Shown: positions 33,155-43,672, counted from the first letter of the stretch. The stretch: DNA of 64,000 bases from Ensifer adhaerens (GCF_028993555.1 NZ_CP118610.1:248001-312000), one strand, 5' to 3'. Notes: generated from the letters alone by a model not told the origin. Numbers and translations: made by a program.

Positions 33155-34131
33155 TGGCGAAGTTTCTCAAAAACCGTGAGCTCTTGCTTGTCGGCGCGAT
33201 CGGGGTGCTGCTCGCGCTTATCACCTGGCGCTTCCCGCCCTTTGTCGCGCCGGCAAACCTGGCACGCGTCTACAACGACACCTCGATCCTGATCATTCTG
33301 GCGCTTGGCCAGATGGCCGTGATCCTGACGCGATGCATTGACCTTTCGATGGCTGCCAACCTGGCGCTCTCCGGCATGGTTGCGGCGATGCTGAACGCGG
33401 CTTCTCCAGGGTTGCCGATCCCGCTGGTCATTCTTGCCGCCGTGGCCCTCGGCACGGTGCTCGGCATGATCAACGGTGCGCTCGTCTGGAAGCTCGATAT
33501 TCCGCCGATCGTCGTCACGCTCGGCACCTTGACCATCTATCGCGGCCTGATCTTCCTGTTGAGCGATGGCAAGTGGATCAACGCCCACCAGATGAGTGAC
33601 GCCTTCAAGGCCCTGCCGCGCGACGCGCTCCTCGGTTTCCCGGTTCTCTCCTGGTTGTCGCTGGTGATGATAGCGCTCGTCTTCCTGCTGATGAGCCGAA
33701 CCGCGCTTGGGCGCGCGTTCTATGCGGTCGGCGGCAATCCGCATGCGGCCGTCTATACCGGCATCGATGTCGGCCGCACCCGCTTCTCGGCCTACTGTCT
33801 CTCAGGCGCACTCGCGGGGCTTTCCGGTTACCTCTGGGTGTCGCGCTATGCCGTCGCCTACGTCGATATCGCCGCCGGCTTCGAGCTCGATATCATCGCG
33901 GCCTGCGTCATCGGCGGCATCTCGATCGCCGGCGGCATCGGTACCGTTGCCGGCGCGGTGCTCGGTGCACTGTTTCTCGGCGTAATCAAGAACGCGCTGC
34001 CGGTCATCAACATCTCGCCTTTCGCCCAGATGGCGATTTCGGGAACGGTCATTATCATCGCCGTTGCCGTCAACGCCCGCGCCGAGCGGCGGAAGGGTCG
34101 TGTTATCCTGAGAAAGGCGGAGGCTGTCTGA
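33154..34131 (+). CDS. rhaP: Rhamnose ABC transporter, permease
   Basis: The 325-residue inner-membrane protein has eight to ten hydrophobic segments and belongs to the BPD_transp_2 family (GQMAVILTRCIDLSMAANLALSG; AFYAVGGNPHAAVYTGIDVGRTR; GGISIAGGIGTVAGAVLGA). AGGAGG is 8 bases before the ATG. It overlaps rhaT and rhaQ by one base each (TGATG), so the three transport genes are translationally coupled. It should pair with RhaQ to form the channel. Confidence 0.93.
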   Translation: MAKFLKNRELLLVGAIGVLLALITWRFPPFVAPANLARVYNDTSILIILALGQMAVILTRCIDLSMAANLALSGMVAAMLNAASPGLPIPLVILAAVALGTVLGMINGALVWKLDIPPIVVTLGTLTIYRGLIFLLSDGKWINAHQMSDAFKALPRDALLGFPVLSWLSLVMIALVFLLMSRTALGRAFYAVGGNPHAAVYTGIDVGRTRFSAYCLSGALAGLSGYLWVSRYAVAYVDIAAGFELDIIAACVIGGISIAGGIGTVAGAVLGALFLGVIKNALPVINISPFAQMAISGTVIIIAVAVNARAERRKGRVILRKAEAV

Positions 34132-35135
34132 TGGCCGAGACCCAACTTACCCCCCGCCACATTCCCGATCGCCTCGAGGGGCGCGGTGCCCGACTGCTGA
34201 AGAGTTGGGAGAGCCTGCTGTTCGTCGTTGCCTGCCTCATCTTCCTCGGCAATTCGCTGGCCTCGCCCTATTTCCTCGATCCGTGGAACCTCTCGGACGC
34301 GACCTTCAACTTCACCGAAAAGGCGATGATCGCCTTTGCCATGGCGCTGGTGATCATCTCCGGCGAAATCGATCTTTCGGTCGCCTCGGTCATCGCGCTT
34401 GCCTCGACGGCGATGGGCTACGCCGTCCAGCTTGGCTTCGACACGCCGGCGCTGGTTGCGATCGGCCTCTCTGTCGGTCTCATTTGCGGTGCCATCAATG
34501 GCCTGCTGATCACCGGTCTCGGGCTGCCGTCGATCGTGGTGACGATCGGCACCATGAGCCTCTTCCGCGGGCTCTCCTTCATCATCCTCGGCGACCAGGC
34601 CTTCACCGGCTATCCCGACAGCTTCTCCTGGTTCGGACAGGGGTATGTGTGGTGGGTGTTCTCCTTCGAGTTCACGCTCTTCGTTATGCTTGCCGTCGTC
34701 TACGGCGTCGTGCTGCACAAGACCAACTTCGGCCGTGCGGTCTATGCCATCGGCAACAACCAAACGGCGGCGTTGTTTTCCGGCATCCGGGTTGGGCGCA
34801 TCAAGTTTATCCTCTTCCTGCTTACCGGGCTGATGGCGGGGCTCGCCTCGATCTGCCTGACCTCGCGCCTCGGCTCGACCCGTCCGTCGATCGCGCTCGG
34901 CTGGGAACTGGAAGTGGTCACGATGGTGGTGCTCGGCGGCGTCAACATCCTCGGCGGCTCCGGAACCATTCCCGGTGTTGTGCTCGCCGCCCTGATCATG
35001 GGCATGGTGACCTTCGGCTTCGGCCTGCTCAACGTGCCGGGTATCGTCATGTCGATCTTCATCGGCCTGCTGCTGATCTCGGTGATCGCGCTCCCCATCC
35101 TCTGGCGGCGTGCCCGCCGCCGTCTTGCGCATTGA
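34131..35135 (+). CDS. rhaQ: Rhamnose ABC transporter, permease
   Basis: The 334-residue inner-membrane protein is the second permease of the same family ([63 protein letters not shown]). It starts with about 35 hydrophilic residues ([17 protein letters not shown]) before the first membrane segment. Its ATG overlaps the rhaP stop by one base. RhaP and RhaQ form the heteromeric rhamnose channel in rhizobia. Confidence 0.93.
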   Translation: MAETQLTPRHIPDRLEGRGARLLKSWESLLFVVACLIFLGNSLASPYFLDPWNLSDATFNFTEKAMIAFAMALVIISGEIDLSVASVIALASTAMGYAVQLGFDTPALVAIGLSVGLICGAINGLLITGLGLPSIVVTIGTMSLFRGLSFIILGDQAFTGYPDSFSWFGQGYVWWVFSFEFTLFVMLAVVYGVVLHKTNFGRAVYAIGNNQTAALFSGIRVGRIKFILFLLTGLMAGLASICLTSRLGSTRPSIALGWELEVVTMVVLGGVNILGGSGTIPGVVLAALIMGMVTFGFGLLNVPGIVMSIFIGLLLISVIALPILWRRARRRLAH

Positions 35136-35142
35136 GGTTCTG

Positions 35143-35457
35143 ATGGAAAAATATGCCTTCCGCATGCGGCTGAACCCGGGCATGGCGGCCGAATACAAGG
35201 CGCGCCACGATGCCATCTGGCCGGAGCTGGCGGTGCTTCTGAAGGAGGCCGGCGTCTCCGATTACTCCATCCATCTGGACGAGGAGACCCACCTGCTTTT
35301 CGGCGTGCTCTGGCGCACCGACGATCACCGCATGGCCGACCTGCCGTCGCATCCGGTCATGCAGAAGTGGTGGGCCCACATGGCCGATATCATGGAAACC
35401 AAAGCCGACAACGAGCCGGTGGCGGTGCCGCTCCAGACCGTTTTTCATATGGACTGA
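35143..35457 (+). CDS. rhaU: L-rhamnose mutarotase
   Basis: The 104-residue protein has the length and motifs of the RhaM/RhaU family: [24 protein letters not shown], then [18 protein letters not shown] and [12 protein letters not shown]. The histidine in KARHD and the tyrosine and tryptophan residues form the active site of the family. It interconverts alpha and beta L-rhamnose so that the right anomer reaches the next enzyme. The start at 35143 lies 8 bases past the rhaQ stop, with GAGG before it. Confidence 0.93.
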   Translation: MEKYAFRMRLNPGMAAEYKARHDAIWPELAVLLKEAGVSDYSIHLDEETHLLFGVLWRTDDHRMADLPSHPVMQKWWAHMADIMETKADNEPVAVPLQTVFHMD

Positions 35458-35461
35458 TGTG

Positions 35462-36850
35462 ATGCGGGTTGTTGGCGTTATCGATATCGGCAAGACCAAT
35501 GCCAAGGTCGCGGCCGTTGATCTCGACCGTTTCGAGGAGATCGACGTTCGCAAGACGGCGAATGCGGTGCTCACGTCCGGTCCCTATCCTCATTTCGATG
35601 TCGAACATCTCTGGAACTTCCTGCTCGAGAGCCTCGCGGCGCTCAACGCCGAACACCCTTTCGAGGCCATCTCCATCACCACCCATGGTGCGACAGCGGT
35701 CGTGCTTGATGCGGCCGGCAACCTCGCGCTTCCGGTGCTGGACTACGAGCATATCGGCCCGGACAGCCTTGCCGCCGATTATGATGCCGCGCGGCCGCCC
35801 TTTTCCGAGACGGGCTCAGCGCGTCTGCCGATGGGCCTCAATGTCGGCGCGCAGCTCTATTGGCAGCAGAAGACCTTTCCGGATGATTTTGCGCGGGTCG
35901 CCTCGATCCTCACCTATGCGCAATACTGGACCTATCGGCTGACGGGCGTGCTCTGCAACGAACTGACGTCGCTCGGTTGCCACACGGATCTTTGGAACCC
36001 GCGAGCTGGCACGTTCTCGTCTCTGGTCGAAAGCCAGGGCTGGAGGCCACTCTTTGCGCCGGTGCTGAAGGCGAGCGATATCGCTGGTGCCCTGCGACCC
36101 GAGCTCTGTGCTGCAACCGGCATTGCCCCCGAGACGCCTGTTTATTGCGGCATTCATGATTCCAATGCCTCGCTGCTCCCGCATCTGCTGACGCGTGCTT
36201 CGCCCTTCTCGGTAGTCTCCACCGGCACCTGGGTCGTCATGCTGGCGGTCGGGGCAGAACCGAAGGCGCTCGACGAACGTCGCGATACGCTCATCAACGT
36301 CAATGCGCTTGGAGACCCCGTGCCCTCCGCCCGCTTCATGGGTGGCCGCGCCTTCCAGCTTCTGCTGGGTGAGCGGGCGGTTCCCGCGTTGCCGGATGTG
36401 GAAGAGGCGGTGGCCAACGCAGGCCACATGCTGCTGCCGTCCATTCCCGAGGGGTCCGGTCCTTTTCCGGCTTCGAGGGCGATCTGGACGGCGGACGAAA
36501 AGGCGCTTGGCCCCACCGAGCGTTTTGCCGTCGTCTCGTTCTACCTGGCGATGATGACGGCAACCTGCCTCGATCTGATCGGCGCGCGTGGCGAGGTCGT
36601 GGTAGAGGGACCGTTTGCCGTCAACAGGTCCTATCTGCGCATGCTTGCCGCGGCGACCGGCCGACCGATCTTTGCTGATCCTCTCAATGTTACGGGTACG
36701 AGCCTCGGTGCCGCCTGCCTCGTCCAGGGATCGAGGGTCAGGACCGGGGTTGAGCCGGTTGCGGGCCAGGTTCCCGAGAGCTTCGTCACCTATGCGCAGA
36801 CCTGGCGCGAGGCGGCACTGAAGCATGCAAACAAAGAAAAGCGGCCGTAG
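35462..36850 (+). CDS. rhaK: Rhamnose/rhamnulose kinase, FGGY family
   Basis: The 462-residue protein shows the FGGY-kinase N-terminal phosphate motif (VIDIGKTNAKVAAVD), and GGRAFQLLL and VVVEGPFAVN in the C-terminal domain. In Rhizobium leguminosarum RhaK is required both for phosphorylation and for transport of rhamnose, an established link between kinase and ABC importer. The ATG at 35462 is used; a GTG at 35459 is directly before it. It is the last gene of the operon. Confidence 0.92.
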   Translation: MRVVGVIDIGKTNAKVAAVDLDRFEEIDVRKTANAVLTSGPYPHFDVEHLWNFLLESLAALNAEHPFEAISITTHGATAVVLDAAGNLALPVLDYEHIGPDSLAADYDAARPPFSETGSARLPMGLNVGAQLYWQQKTFPDDFARVASILTYAQYWTYRLTGVLCNELTSLGCHTDLWNPRAGTFSSLVESQGWRPLFAPVLKASDIAGALRPELCAATGIAPETPVYCGIHDSNASLLPHLLTRASPFSVVSTGTWVVMLAVGAEPKALDERRDTLINVNALGDPVPSARFMGGRAFQLLLGERAVPALPDVEEAVANAGHMLLPSIPEGSGPFPASRAIWTADEKALGPTERFAVVSFYLAMMTATCLDLIGARGEVVVEGPFAVNRSYLRMLAAATGRPIFADPLNVTGTSLGAACLVQGSRVRTGVEPVAGQVPESFVTYAQTWREAALKHANKEKRP

Positions 36851-36911
36851 AACACGCGCTCACGGCCACCAGATGCTTGATTGTATCAGTAAGAGACGGG
36901 CCTGAGCCCGA

Positions 36912-37025
36912 TCAAAACACAGAGCTGCGTTTTGCCGACCGATTGTGCTCGATGTTGAGAACGATCGATACCGCCATCATTGTCAGGATTGCTGTGAGTG
37001 CGGCGCCAATACCAAGAACAATCAT
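36912..37025 (-). CDS. 37-residue membrane protein
   Basis: A short leftward gene encodes MIVLGIGAALTAILTMMAV, then SIVLNIEHNRSAKRSSVF: one membrane-spanning helix followed by a basic, polar tail. AGGAAA lies 8 bases before the ATG at 37025. Composition and the ribosome binding site make it likely to be real. It converges with rhaK and is divergent from the chemotaxis operon. Function unknown. Confidence 0.6.
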   Translation of the reverse strand: MIVLGIGAALTAILTMMAVSIVLNIEHNRSAKRSSVF

Positions 37026-37649
37026 TGTTCGTTTCCTGTAAGCGCATCGTCATGATGTCGCTTTGCCTAGATCACGATGATTTGGGTCGCGACGACCCCA
37101 ATCATAAACGTGATCGATTCCTCTTAATTTAGAGTGGGATGCAGGAGGAAAACCGCACACACTTTTCCTCATCCCGCTCCTGCGAAGGTTTCTTCGCGCA
37201 TTAAGCGCCAACTTCACTTTCGCTTCGATACGCGAGCGCAAGTCAAAGTACAATTCTAAACTCTTGTGATTGAGAACCTGTTGAAATCCGGGGCCGTTAT
37301 TACAGTTTTGTTGCAGTGCAAAAATCGCCCGAGAAAAACATCCTGCGAATTTTAGTGAATCCGATTAGAGGCGAGGGACCGTTAACTTTCAAGCAAGGAA
37401 TTAACCATAAACATGGTCCCACACGTCGGAATGGGATAATTCACAAGTCTCCTCAAGGCATGATGCCGCCCCGCCGTACCGGTTCCGGTCCGGTATCCAT
37501 TCTTCACCGAATATACTTGCGGGATGAACGATAGCAGACGCCGCTGGCGGGGGCTGATCTCATCGATGTGGCGTGCACGTCCGGTGGACCGTGGCTCCCT
37601 TTGACCTCCCCAGGCAAATTCGAAAACGCGCATTACCCGGGGATCAGCG
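37026..37649. other. Leader and promoter region of the chemotaxis operon
   Basis: No coding frame is convincing. The left part holds a two-part palindromic repeat (37070-37179). The right half is AT-richer around 37260-37440 and should contain the icpA promoter; GGGATAATTC at about 37433 includes a -10-like GATAAT but I see no matching -35 box. Confidence 0.5.
37070..37179. repeat. Two-part palindromic repeat of rhizobial type
   Basis: Part one (37070-37115) is a long hairpin: GATCACG, TGATT and GGGTCG pair with CGACCC, AATCA and CGTGATC around a CGA loop, 18 base pairs with small bulges. Part two (37132-37179) has arms GAGTGGGATG and CATCCCGCTC with an inner GGAAAA/TTTTCC stem around CCGCACACAC. 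The aaaaccgcacacacttttcc core is one I recall as common between genes in Rhizobiaceae; this is memory and needs a search. Confidence 0.6.
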
Positions 37650-39263
37650 TTGAGGCAGGAAGCATCGTCAGAACAGGCAAGGAAGGGCCAGGCAGGCAGC
37701 CTGCTGGAGCGCTTGCGTTTTGCCGGGCTTGACGAGGAGAGCTGCAACCGCGTCCGGGATCATAGACAGAGGCTTTCTCCCCGCATCGACCAGGCGCTTC
37801 GTGACCTCTTCCAGCGCCTTCAGACCTATCCCGATGCTGCCCGCCATTTCGACAGCGACCGCCAGATCGATCGCCTTCAGGACCTGCAGTCGTCGCACTG
37901 GAACGTGCTGACCGACGCGCGCTTCGATGGGCTCTATGCCGAGCGTGTCAAGGTGCTCGCCGATACGGCGAGCCGCATGGGTCTCGATCCGCGCTGGCAG
38001 ATGGCAAGCCACGCTGTCGTGCTCGAACATCTGCTCGTCGGCCTCATCGAGGAGGCCTGGCCGAGGTCCTTCCTGCCGATGGGCAAGGCGCGTCGCCGCG
38101 AACTCTGCGACCTCGTCGCCGCACTCGTGCGCACCGTCTTCGTCGACACCGAGATCGGCGTTTCGCTCCGTTTCAATGCCCTTCGCCAGCAGCACCAAAG
38201 GCAGCTGACCGAACAGCGCAGCGCCGACGAACAGGAAGTCAAGGCGCTCTTCGGCGACTTTGCCGAGAGCTTGAGCCAGGGCGACCTTGGCGTGCGGCTG
38301 CCGGAAGCGGCAGCGGAAGCCTACCAGCCGATCGTCGCCAGTCTGAATGCGGCGCTGGAACAGATTCAGCAGAGCCTGCAGGCGTCCGACCATCACAACC
38401 GTTCCGCCGAAGCTCTGGTCGATCGCATGCGCGGAAACGCGGCTGCCTTCTCGGACAAGGCGAGTGTCGAAGCCGATGCGCTGTCCGGGCAACTGGCGGC
38501 GCTTGCCGACATGACCGGACGCATGGCGAGCGGCTCCGGTCGCATAAGCGCCACGGAAACAAAGGCCAACGAAACCCGCATCGCCGTCGAGCGCAGCGGC
38601 GAAATCGCCGGCCAGGCGATCACCGCGATGGCCGACATCGAGGCGTCCGCCGAAAAGATCGGCCAGATCATCGGCGTCATCGACGAGATCGCTTTCCAGA
38701 CCAACCTCTTGGCACTGAATGCCGGCATCGAAGCGGCACGGGCCGGCGACAGCGGTCGCGGCTTTGCCGTCGTCGCCCAGGAAGTGCGCGCGCTGGCGCA
38801 GCGCTCCGGTGAGGCGGCTCGCGAAATCAAGCAGCTCGTTACCGGCACCAAGGCGCAGGTCGAGACCGGCGTCGAGATCGTTGGCCGCACCCAGGATGCG
38901 ATCAGCAGCATCGTCGAGCAGGTTACGTCCATCAATTCGGCCGTTTCCGGCATCGCCCGGGAAGCGGAGCAACAGGTCGGCGACCTCCGGGGCGTTGCCG
39001 CCGAGATCGGCACGATCTCTCAGGGCGTGCAGGCAAGTGCTGCCCTGGCGGGGGAAACCGCGCGTTCGTCGGACGATCTCCACACCGTCATAGTCGAGCT
39101 TGGCGAGACCATTCGTCGGTTCCGTCTGGAGCGGCGGCATCCCGTTTCGTCAGCCGTCGGCCGCGAACCGAGCCGGCCGGCCCTGGGCGTGGTTGCCGAA
39201 GAGCCGGGAATTCCGCTGTTCGACGACGCGCCACAACGGCACTTCGCCGGATGGCAGCGCTGA
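37650..39263 (+). CDS. icpA: Soluble chemoreceptor with globin-like sensor
   Basis: This 537-residue protein has no membrane segment. Residues about 15-180 resemble a protoglobin sensor as in HemAT-type transducers, with [13 protein letters not shown] a candidate for the heme-ligand helix. The remainder is a methyl-accepting signalling domain with the conserved hairpin tip ([24 protein letters not shown]). It should signal internally to CheA through CheW. The start is a TTG; no ATG is available until deep in the sensor domain. It is the first gene of the chemotaxis operon, as icpA is in S. meliloti. Confidence 0.9.
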   Translation: MRQEASSEQARKGQAGSLLERLRFAGLDEESCNRVRDHRQRLSPRIDQALRDLFQRLQTYPDAARHFDSDRQIDRLQDLQSSHWNVLTDARFDGLYAERVKVLADTASRMGLDPRWQMASHAVVLEHLLVGLIEEAWPRSFLPMGKARRRELCDLVAALVRTVFVDTEIGVSLRFNALRQQHQRQLTEQRSADEQEVKALFGDFAESLSQGDLGVRLPEAAAEAYQPIVASLNAALEQIQQSLQASDHHNRSAEALVDRMRGNAAAFSDKASVEADALSGQLAALADMTGRMASGSGRISATETKANETRIAVERSGEIAGQAITAMADIEASAEKIGQIIGVIDEIAFQTNLLALNAGIEAARAGDSGRGFAVVAQEVRALAQRSGEAAREIKQLVTGTKAQVETGVEIVGRTQDAISSIVEQVTSINSAVSGIAREAEQQVGDLRGVAAEIGTISQGVQASAALAGETARSSDDLHTVIVELGETIRRFRLERRHPVSSAVGREPSRPALGVVAEEPGIPLFDDAPQRHFAGWQR

Positions 39264-39304
39264 TTTCAAGAGCAGTACAGAGTTAGCAGTCGAGGAAGAC
39301 AGGA

Positions 39305-39598
39305 ATGGCCAGCAAGAAGACCGCTCAAAAGACGCTCAGCCTCGCTCCGGTGTTGGACCTGAACGAGGCGACGGCGCTGCACGAAAAGCTGCTCGCTCTG
39401 AAGGGCAGCGACATCGTGATCGACGCTTCGGCGGTCGAGCGGGTGGGCACGCTTTGTGTTCAGGTGCTGATGGCCGGCGCCAAGACCTGGGAAGAGGATC
39501 ATTTGTCTTTCACCTTCAGCAAGGTGTCGGACGCTTTCGAGAAAACGACACAGCTCATCGGGGTCGAGATCGACCACCTGGTGGCAAAGGAGATTTGA
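39305..39598 (+). CDS. cheS: Chemotaxis protein CheS (STAS-like)
   Basis: The 97-residue protein has a STAS-like domain (LDLNEATALHEKLLALKG, IVIDASAVERVGTLCVQVL, SFTFSKVSDAFEKTTQL). In S. meliloti the 97-residue CheS encoded at this place binds CheA and speeds removal of phosphate from CheY1, which acts as a phosphate sink. Length and position match exactly. The serine of the phosphorylatable STAS type is replaced by valine/glycine in this segment (VERVGT), so it probably works by binding alone. Confidence 0.9.
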   Translation: MASKKTAQKTLSLAPVLDLNEATALHEKLLALKGSDIVIDASAVERVGTLCVQVLMAGAKTWEEDHLSFTFSKVSDAFEKTTQLIGVEIDHLVAKEI

Positions 39599-39601
39599 GA
39601 A

Positions 39602-39967
39602 ATGAAGAAGCGAGTTCTGACGGTCGACGACTCCCGGACGATCCGAAACATGCTGCTGGTCACGTTGAACAACGCGGGTTTTGAAACGATCCAGGCCGAG
39701 GACGGCGTCGAGGGCCTTGAGGTTCTGGAAGAAGCTAACCCGGATGTGATCGTGACCGACATCAACATGCCGCGTCTGGATGGCTTCGGCTTCATCGAAG
39801 GCGTGCGCAAGAACGATCGCTACCGCGCCATTCCGATCCTGGTCCTGACCACCGAAAGCGACGCGGAAAAGAAAAACCGTGCGCGTCAGGCCGGAGCAAC
39901 GGGTTGGATCGTCAAGCCGTTCGATCCGACCAAACTCATCGATGCAATCGAGCGCGTAACGGCCTGA
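39602..39967 (+). CDS. cheY1: Chemotaxis response regulator CheY1
   Basis: The 121-residue single receiver domain has acidic residues D9 and D10, the phosphorylation site D53 (VIVTDINMP) and the conserved lysine in IVKPFDP. In S. meliloti CheY1 is the phosphate sink that draws phosphate back from CheY2 through CheA. It starts 4 bases after cheS. Confidence 0.94.
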   Translation: MKKRVLTVDDSRTIRNMLLVTLNNAGFETIQAEDGVEGLEVLEEANPDVIVTDINMPRLDGFGFIEGVRKNDRYRAIPILVLTTESDAEKKNRARQAGATGWIVKPFDPTKLIDAIERVTA

Positions 39968-39986
39968 AGTCCGGGGATAGCCTCCA

Positions 39987-42290
39987 ATGGATATGAACGA
40001 AATCAAAGAGATCTTCTTCCAGGAATGCGAGGAACAACTCGCCGAACTGGAATCGGGTCTGCTGAAGCTCAATGACGGCGACCGCGACCCGGAAACGGTC
40101 AACGCTGTGTTCCGCGCGGTGCACTCGATCAAGGGTGGCGCCGGCGCCTTCGGGCTGGACGACCTCGTCTCCTTCGCGCACGTGTTCGAGACGACCCTTG
40201 ATTGCGTTCGTTCCAACCGGCTCGATCCCGGACCGGAGGTCCTGAAGGTCATGCTGAAGTCGGCCGACGTGCTCGCCGACCTCACCAATGCCGCCCGAGA
40301 TGGCGGCAGCGTCGACGAGGCGCGCAGCCGTCAGTTGATCAAGGAGCTCGAGGCTTTGGCCAACGGCGAAGTGCCGCAAGCGTCCGCAGCCGCTCCAGCG
40401 CCGGTCGAAGTGGTTGCCAAGCCCGTTGCCGCCGCGGCTCCGCCGCCGGTCAACGACGAAGGCTTCCAGCCGGTCGCTTTCTCTTTCGACGACTTCGACG
40501 TCGCCGAAGAACCGTCGCTGATGGAAATGCCCGCCTACGAGATCGTCTTCAAGCCGAAGTCCGATCTCTATGCCAAGGGCAATGAGGCAACGCTGCTTCT
40601 GCGCGACCTCTCCCGCCTTGGCGAAATGAGCATCCATTGCGACATGGGTGCACTGCCGACACTCGATCGGCTGAGCCCTGAGAGCGCCTACTTCTTCTGG
40701 AAGATCTCGCTGAAGACCGATCAGGGCGAGGATGCGATCCGCACGGTGTTCGAATTCGCCGAGTGGGATTGCGACCTGGAAATTTCCCTGGTCGAAGGCG
40801 ACCCTGCACAGTCGGGCGAAGAGCTGCCGATGCAGCCGGTGCCGTTCGACCTTTCGATTCTTGATGATGAGCCGGCGGTTTCGGTCGGTGTCGTCGAAGA
40901 GGAAGAACAGCTCGCGTACCAGCAGCAGGATATCCGCAATGCCGCGGTTTCGGCTGCAGGCACCGCCAGCAACGTCTTGCAGATGGCGCAATCCGCAGCC
41001 CGCGCCCCGGCTGAAAAGGCCGCGCCGGCCGCCAGCGCCGCAGCCCAGACCGCAGCCGCCCAACAGGCCGCCGCATCGGCTGGCACGCCGACCATCCGCG
41101 TCGACCTCGACCGTGTCGATCGCCTGATCAACCTTGTCGGCGAACTGGTCATCAACCAGGCGATGCTCTCTCAGAGCGTCGTCGAGAACGACACCAACGG
41201 CACGTCCTCGATCAACATGGGTCTCGAAGAGCTGCAGCAGCTCACCCGCGAGATCCAGGATTCGGTGATGGCGATCCGCGCGCAGCCGGTGAAGCCGGTC
41301 TTCCAGCGCATGTCGCGCATCGTTCGCGAAATTGCCGACATGACCGGCAAGTCGGTCCGCCTCATCACCGAGGGTGAGAACACCGAAGTCGACAAGACGG
41401 TCATCGACAAGCTCGCCGAGCCGCTGACCCACATGATCCGCAATGCGGTCGACCATGGCCTCGAAACGCCGGAGAAACGTCTTGCCGCCGGCAAGAGCGC
41501 CGAAGGCACCGTGCGCCTGACCGCAAAGCACCGTTCGGGCCGCATCGTCATCGAGCTTGCCGACGACGGCGCCGGCATCAACCGCGAGAAGGTGCGCCAG
41601 AAGGCGATTGACAACGACCTGATCGCCGCCGACGCAAATCTCTCGGACGAAGAGATCGACAACCTGATCTTCCACGCCGGCTTCTCGACGGCCGACAAGA
41701 TCTCCGACATTTCCGGCCGCGGCGTCGGCATGGACGTGGTCAAGCGCTCGATCCAGGCGCTCGGCGGCCGCATCAACATCTCCTCGAAGCCGGGCCATGG
41801 CTCGGTCTTCACCATGAGCCTGCCGCTGACGCTCGCCGTTCTCGACGGCATGGTCGTCACTGTCGCCAACCAGACGCTCGTCGTGCCGCTGACGGCAATC
41901 GTCGAGACCCTGCAGCCGGAAGCCTCGGCGATCCACTCCTTCGGCTCCAACCAGCGGCTGATCTCGATCCGCAACTCCTTCTGCCCGCTTGTCGATGTCG
42001 GCCGCATTCTCAACTTCCGCGCCATCCAGGCAAACCCGGTCGAGGGTGTCGCTCTGCTGGTCGAATCGGAAGGTGGTGGCCAGCGCGCCCTGATGGTCGA
42101 TGCGATCCAGGGGCAGCGCCAGGTGGTGATCAAGAGCCTCGAGGCCAACTACACCCACGTACCGGGCATCGCTGCGGCGACCATTCTCGGCGACGGCCGT
42201 GTGGCGCTCATCCTCGATGTCGATGCGATTGTCGCCGCCTCGCGCGGGCACTCGCTGAAGCCTGAAATGTCACTTGCTGCTGCCGGATAA
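39987..42290 (+). CDS. cheA: Chemotaxis sensor kinase CheA
   Basis: The 767-residue protein has the CheA order of domains: Hpt domain with the phosphorylated H46 (AVHSIKGGAGAFG), a response-regulator-binding region, an Ala/Pro-rich linker (about 320-365), the dimerisation helices (DRVDRLINLVGELVINQAM), the ATP-binding domain with N box HMIRNAVDHGLE, G1 box DDGAGIN and G2 box GRGVGMDVV, and a C-terminal CheW-like domain. It autophosphorylates in response to receptors and passes phosphate to CheY1, CheY2 and CheB. It lies 19 bases after cheY1. Confidence 0.96.
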   Translation: MDMNEIKEIFFQECEEQLAELESGLLKLNDGDRDPETVNAVFRAVHSIKGGAGAFGLDDLVSFAHVFETTLDCVRSNRLDPGPEVLKVMLKSADVLADLTNAARDGGSVDEARSRQLIKELEALANGEVPQASAAAPAPVEVVAKPVAAAAPPPVNDEGFQPVAFSFDDFDVAEEPSLMEMPAYEIVFKPKSDLYAKGNEATLLLRDLSRLGEMSIHCDMGALPTLDRLSPESAYFFWKISLKTDQGEDAIRTVFEFAEWDCDLEISLVEGDPAQSGEELPMQPVPFDLSILDDEPAVSVGVVEEEEQLAYQQQDIRNAAVSAAGTASNVLQMAQSAARAPAEKAAPAASAAAQTAAAQQAAASAGTPTIRVDLDRVDRLINLVGELVINQAMLSQSVVENDTNGTSSINMGLEELQQLTREIQDSVMAIRAQPVKPVFQRMSRIVREIADMTGKSVRLITEGENTEVDKTVIDKLAEPLTHMIRNAVDHGLETPEKRLAAGKSAEGTVRLTAKHRSGRIVIELADDGAGINREKVRQKAIDNDLIAADANLSDEEIDNLIFHAGFSTADKISDISGRGVGMDVVKRSIQALGGRINISSKPGHGSVFTMSLPLTLAVLDGMVVTVANQTLVVPLTAIVETLQPEASAIHSFGSNQRLISIRNSFCPLVDVGRILNFRAIQANPVEGVALLVESEGGGQRALMVDAIQGQRQVVIKSLEANYTHVPGIAAATILGDGRVALILDVDAIVAASRGHSLKPEMSLAAAG

Positions 42291-42296
42291 TAACCA

Positions 42297-42767
42297 ATGA
42301 CCTATGCCGCAAAAAATCTGACCACGGACGGACGGGAGCTGATCGCTTTCCGCGTCGGCGATCAGGAATTCTGCGTAAACATCATGCAGGTGCGCGAGAT
42401 CCGTGGCTGGACGCCCGCGACATCGATGCCGCATGCACCGTCCTATGTGCTCGGTGTGATCAATCTGCGCGGCGCCGTGCTGCCGATCGTCGATCTTTCG
42501 GCCCGGCTCGGCATGAAGCCGGCGGAACCGACCGTGCGCCACGTCATCATCGTCGCCCAGGTGAAGAGCCAGGTCGTCGGTCTGCTGGTCGATGCCGTCT
42601 CCGACATCCTGACGATCACCGACGACAAGATCCAGCCAACGCCGGATGTGATCTCGTCGGAGTTCGAAAAGAGCTTCGCCCGCGGTGTGCTCGCGATCGA
42701 AGGCCGGATGATCTGCCTCATTGAGCTGGAAGCAATCTTCCCGCAGGAAGAAAGGGAAGCTGCATGA
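42297..42767 (+). CDS. cheW: Chemotaxis coupling protein CheW
   Basis: The 156-residue protein is a single CheW domain ([53 protein letters not shown]). It couples receptors to CheA at the polar arrays. Its presence between cheA and cheR separates this operon from the Agrobacterium version, in which cheW is elsewhere. The stop overlaps the cheR start by 4 bases. Confidence 0.95.
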   Translation: MTYAAKNLTTDGRELIAFRVGDQEFCVNIMQVREIRGWTPATSMPHAPSYVLGVINLRGAVLPIVDLSARLGMKPAEPTVRHVIIVAQVKSQVVGLLVDAVSDILTITDDKIQPTPDVISSEFEKSFARGVLAIEGRMICLIELEAIFPQEEREAA

Positions 42768-43672
42768 GGAACCAGGTCGCCTTCGAACAGAAGCTGTCGC
42801 CGGACGAGTGCCTGGCAAGCGGTGAGTACCCGCTGACCCGTCGGGATCTCACCGAGATCGCCGCGATGATCTATGCGGACGCCGGCATTTATCTCAACGA
42901 GAGCAAGGCGTCGCTTGTCTATTCGCGGCTGTCGAAGCACATCCGCAATCTCGGGCTCAAGGGCTTCCGCGACTATTGCCAGCTGGTTGCTTCGCCGGCC
43001 GGTGCTGCCGCGCGCCGCGACATGCTCTCGCACCTGACCACCAACTTCACGCGGTTCTTCCGCGAGAACCACCATTTCGAGCACCTGAAGACCGATGTCC
43101 TGCCGGAACTGATCGCGCGCGCCAAGGCGGGCGGCCGGGTGCGCATCTGGTCGGCGGCCTGCTCGGACGGGCAGGAGCCCTATTCGATCGCGCTGACGGT
43201 CCTGTCGCTCTTGCCGAACGCGGCCGACTACGATTTCCGGATCCTCGCGACCGATATCGACCCGAAGATCCTGGCGCTCGCCCGGGCCGGTGCCTATGAC
43301 GCGACGGCGCTCGAAACCGTCAACCCGGCCATGCGCAAGCAGTGGTTCTCCGAAGTCAATGTCGCCGGTCGCTTCAAGTGGCAGGTGGATGATCGCGTCA
43401 AGCGGCTGATCACTTTCAACGAGCTGAACCTGATGGCGCAATGGCCGTTCAAGGGCCCGTTCGACGTCATCTTCTGCCGCAACGTCGTCATCTATTTCGA
43501 CGAGCCGACGCAGATGAAGATCTGGTCGCGCTTCGCCGGCATGCTGAACACCGACGGACATCTTTACATAGGCCATTCCGAGCGCGTGTCGGGTGACGCC
43601 AAGGCGCACTTCGACAACATCGGCATCACCACCTACCGCCATACCGGCAAGTTTCATGGAGGACGGGCATGA
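42764..43672 (+). CDS. cheR: Chemoreceptor glutamate methyltransferase CheR
   Basis: The 302-residue protein has the helical N-terminal CheR domain ([22 protein letters not shown]) and a SAM-binding domain with [17 protein letters not shown] and [11 protein letters not shown]. It methylates receptor glutamates during adaptation. It overlaps cheW and cheB by 4 bases at each end. Confidence 0.95.
   Translation: MRNQVAFEQKLSPDECLASGEYPLTRRDLTEIAAMIYADAGIYLNESKASLVYSRLSKHIRNLGLKGFRDYCQLVASPAGAAARRDMLSHLTTNFTRFFRENHHFEHLKTDVLPELIARAKAGGRVRIWSAACSDGQEPYSIALTVLSLLPNAADYDFRILATDIDPKILALARAGAYDATALETVNPAMRKQWFSEVNVAGRFKWQVDDRVKRLITFNELNLMAQWPFKGPFDVIFCRNVVIYFDEPTQMKIWSRFAGMLNTDGHLYIGHSERVSGDAKAHFDNIGITTYRHTGKFHGGRA

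Noticed and set aside
39936..42251. 771-residue frame antisense to cheA
   Set aside because: It mirrors the cheA codon pattern; composition and lack of a ribosome binding site mark it as a shadow.
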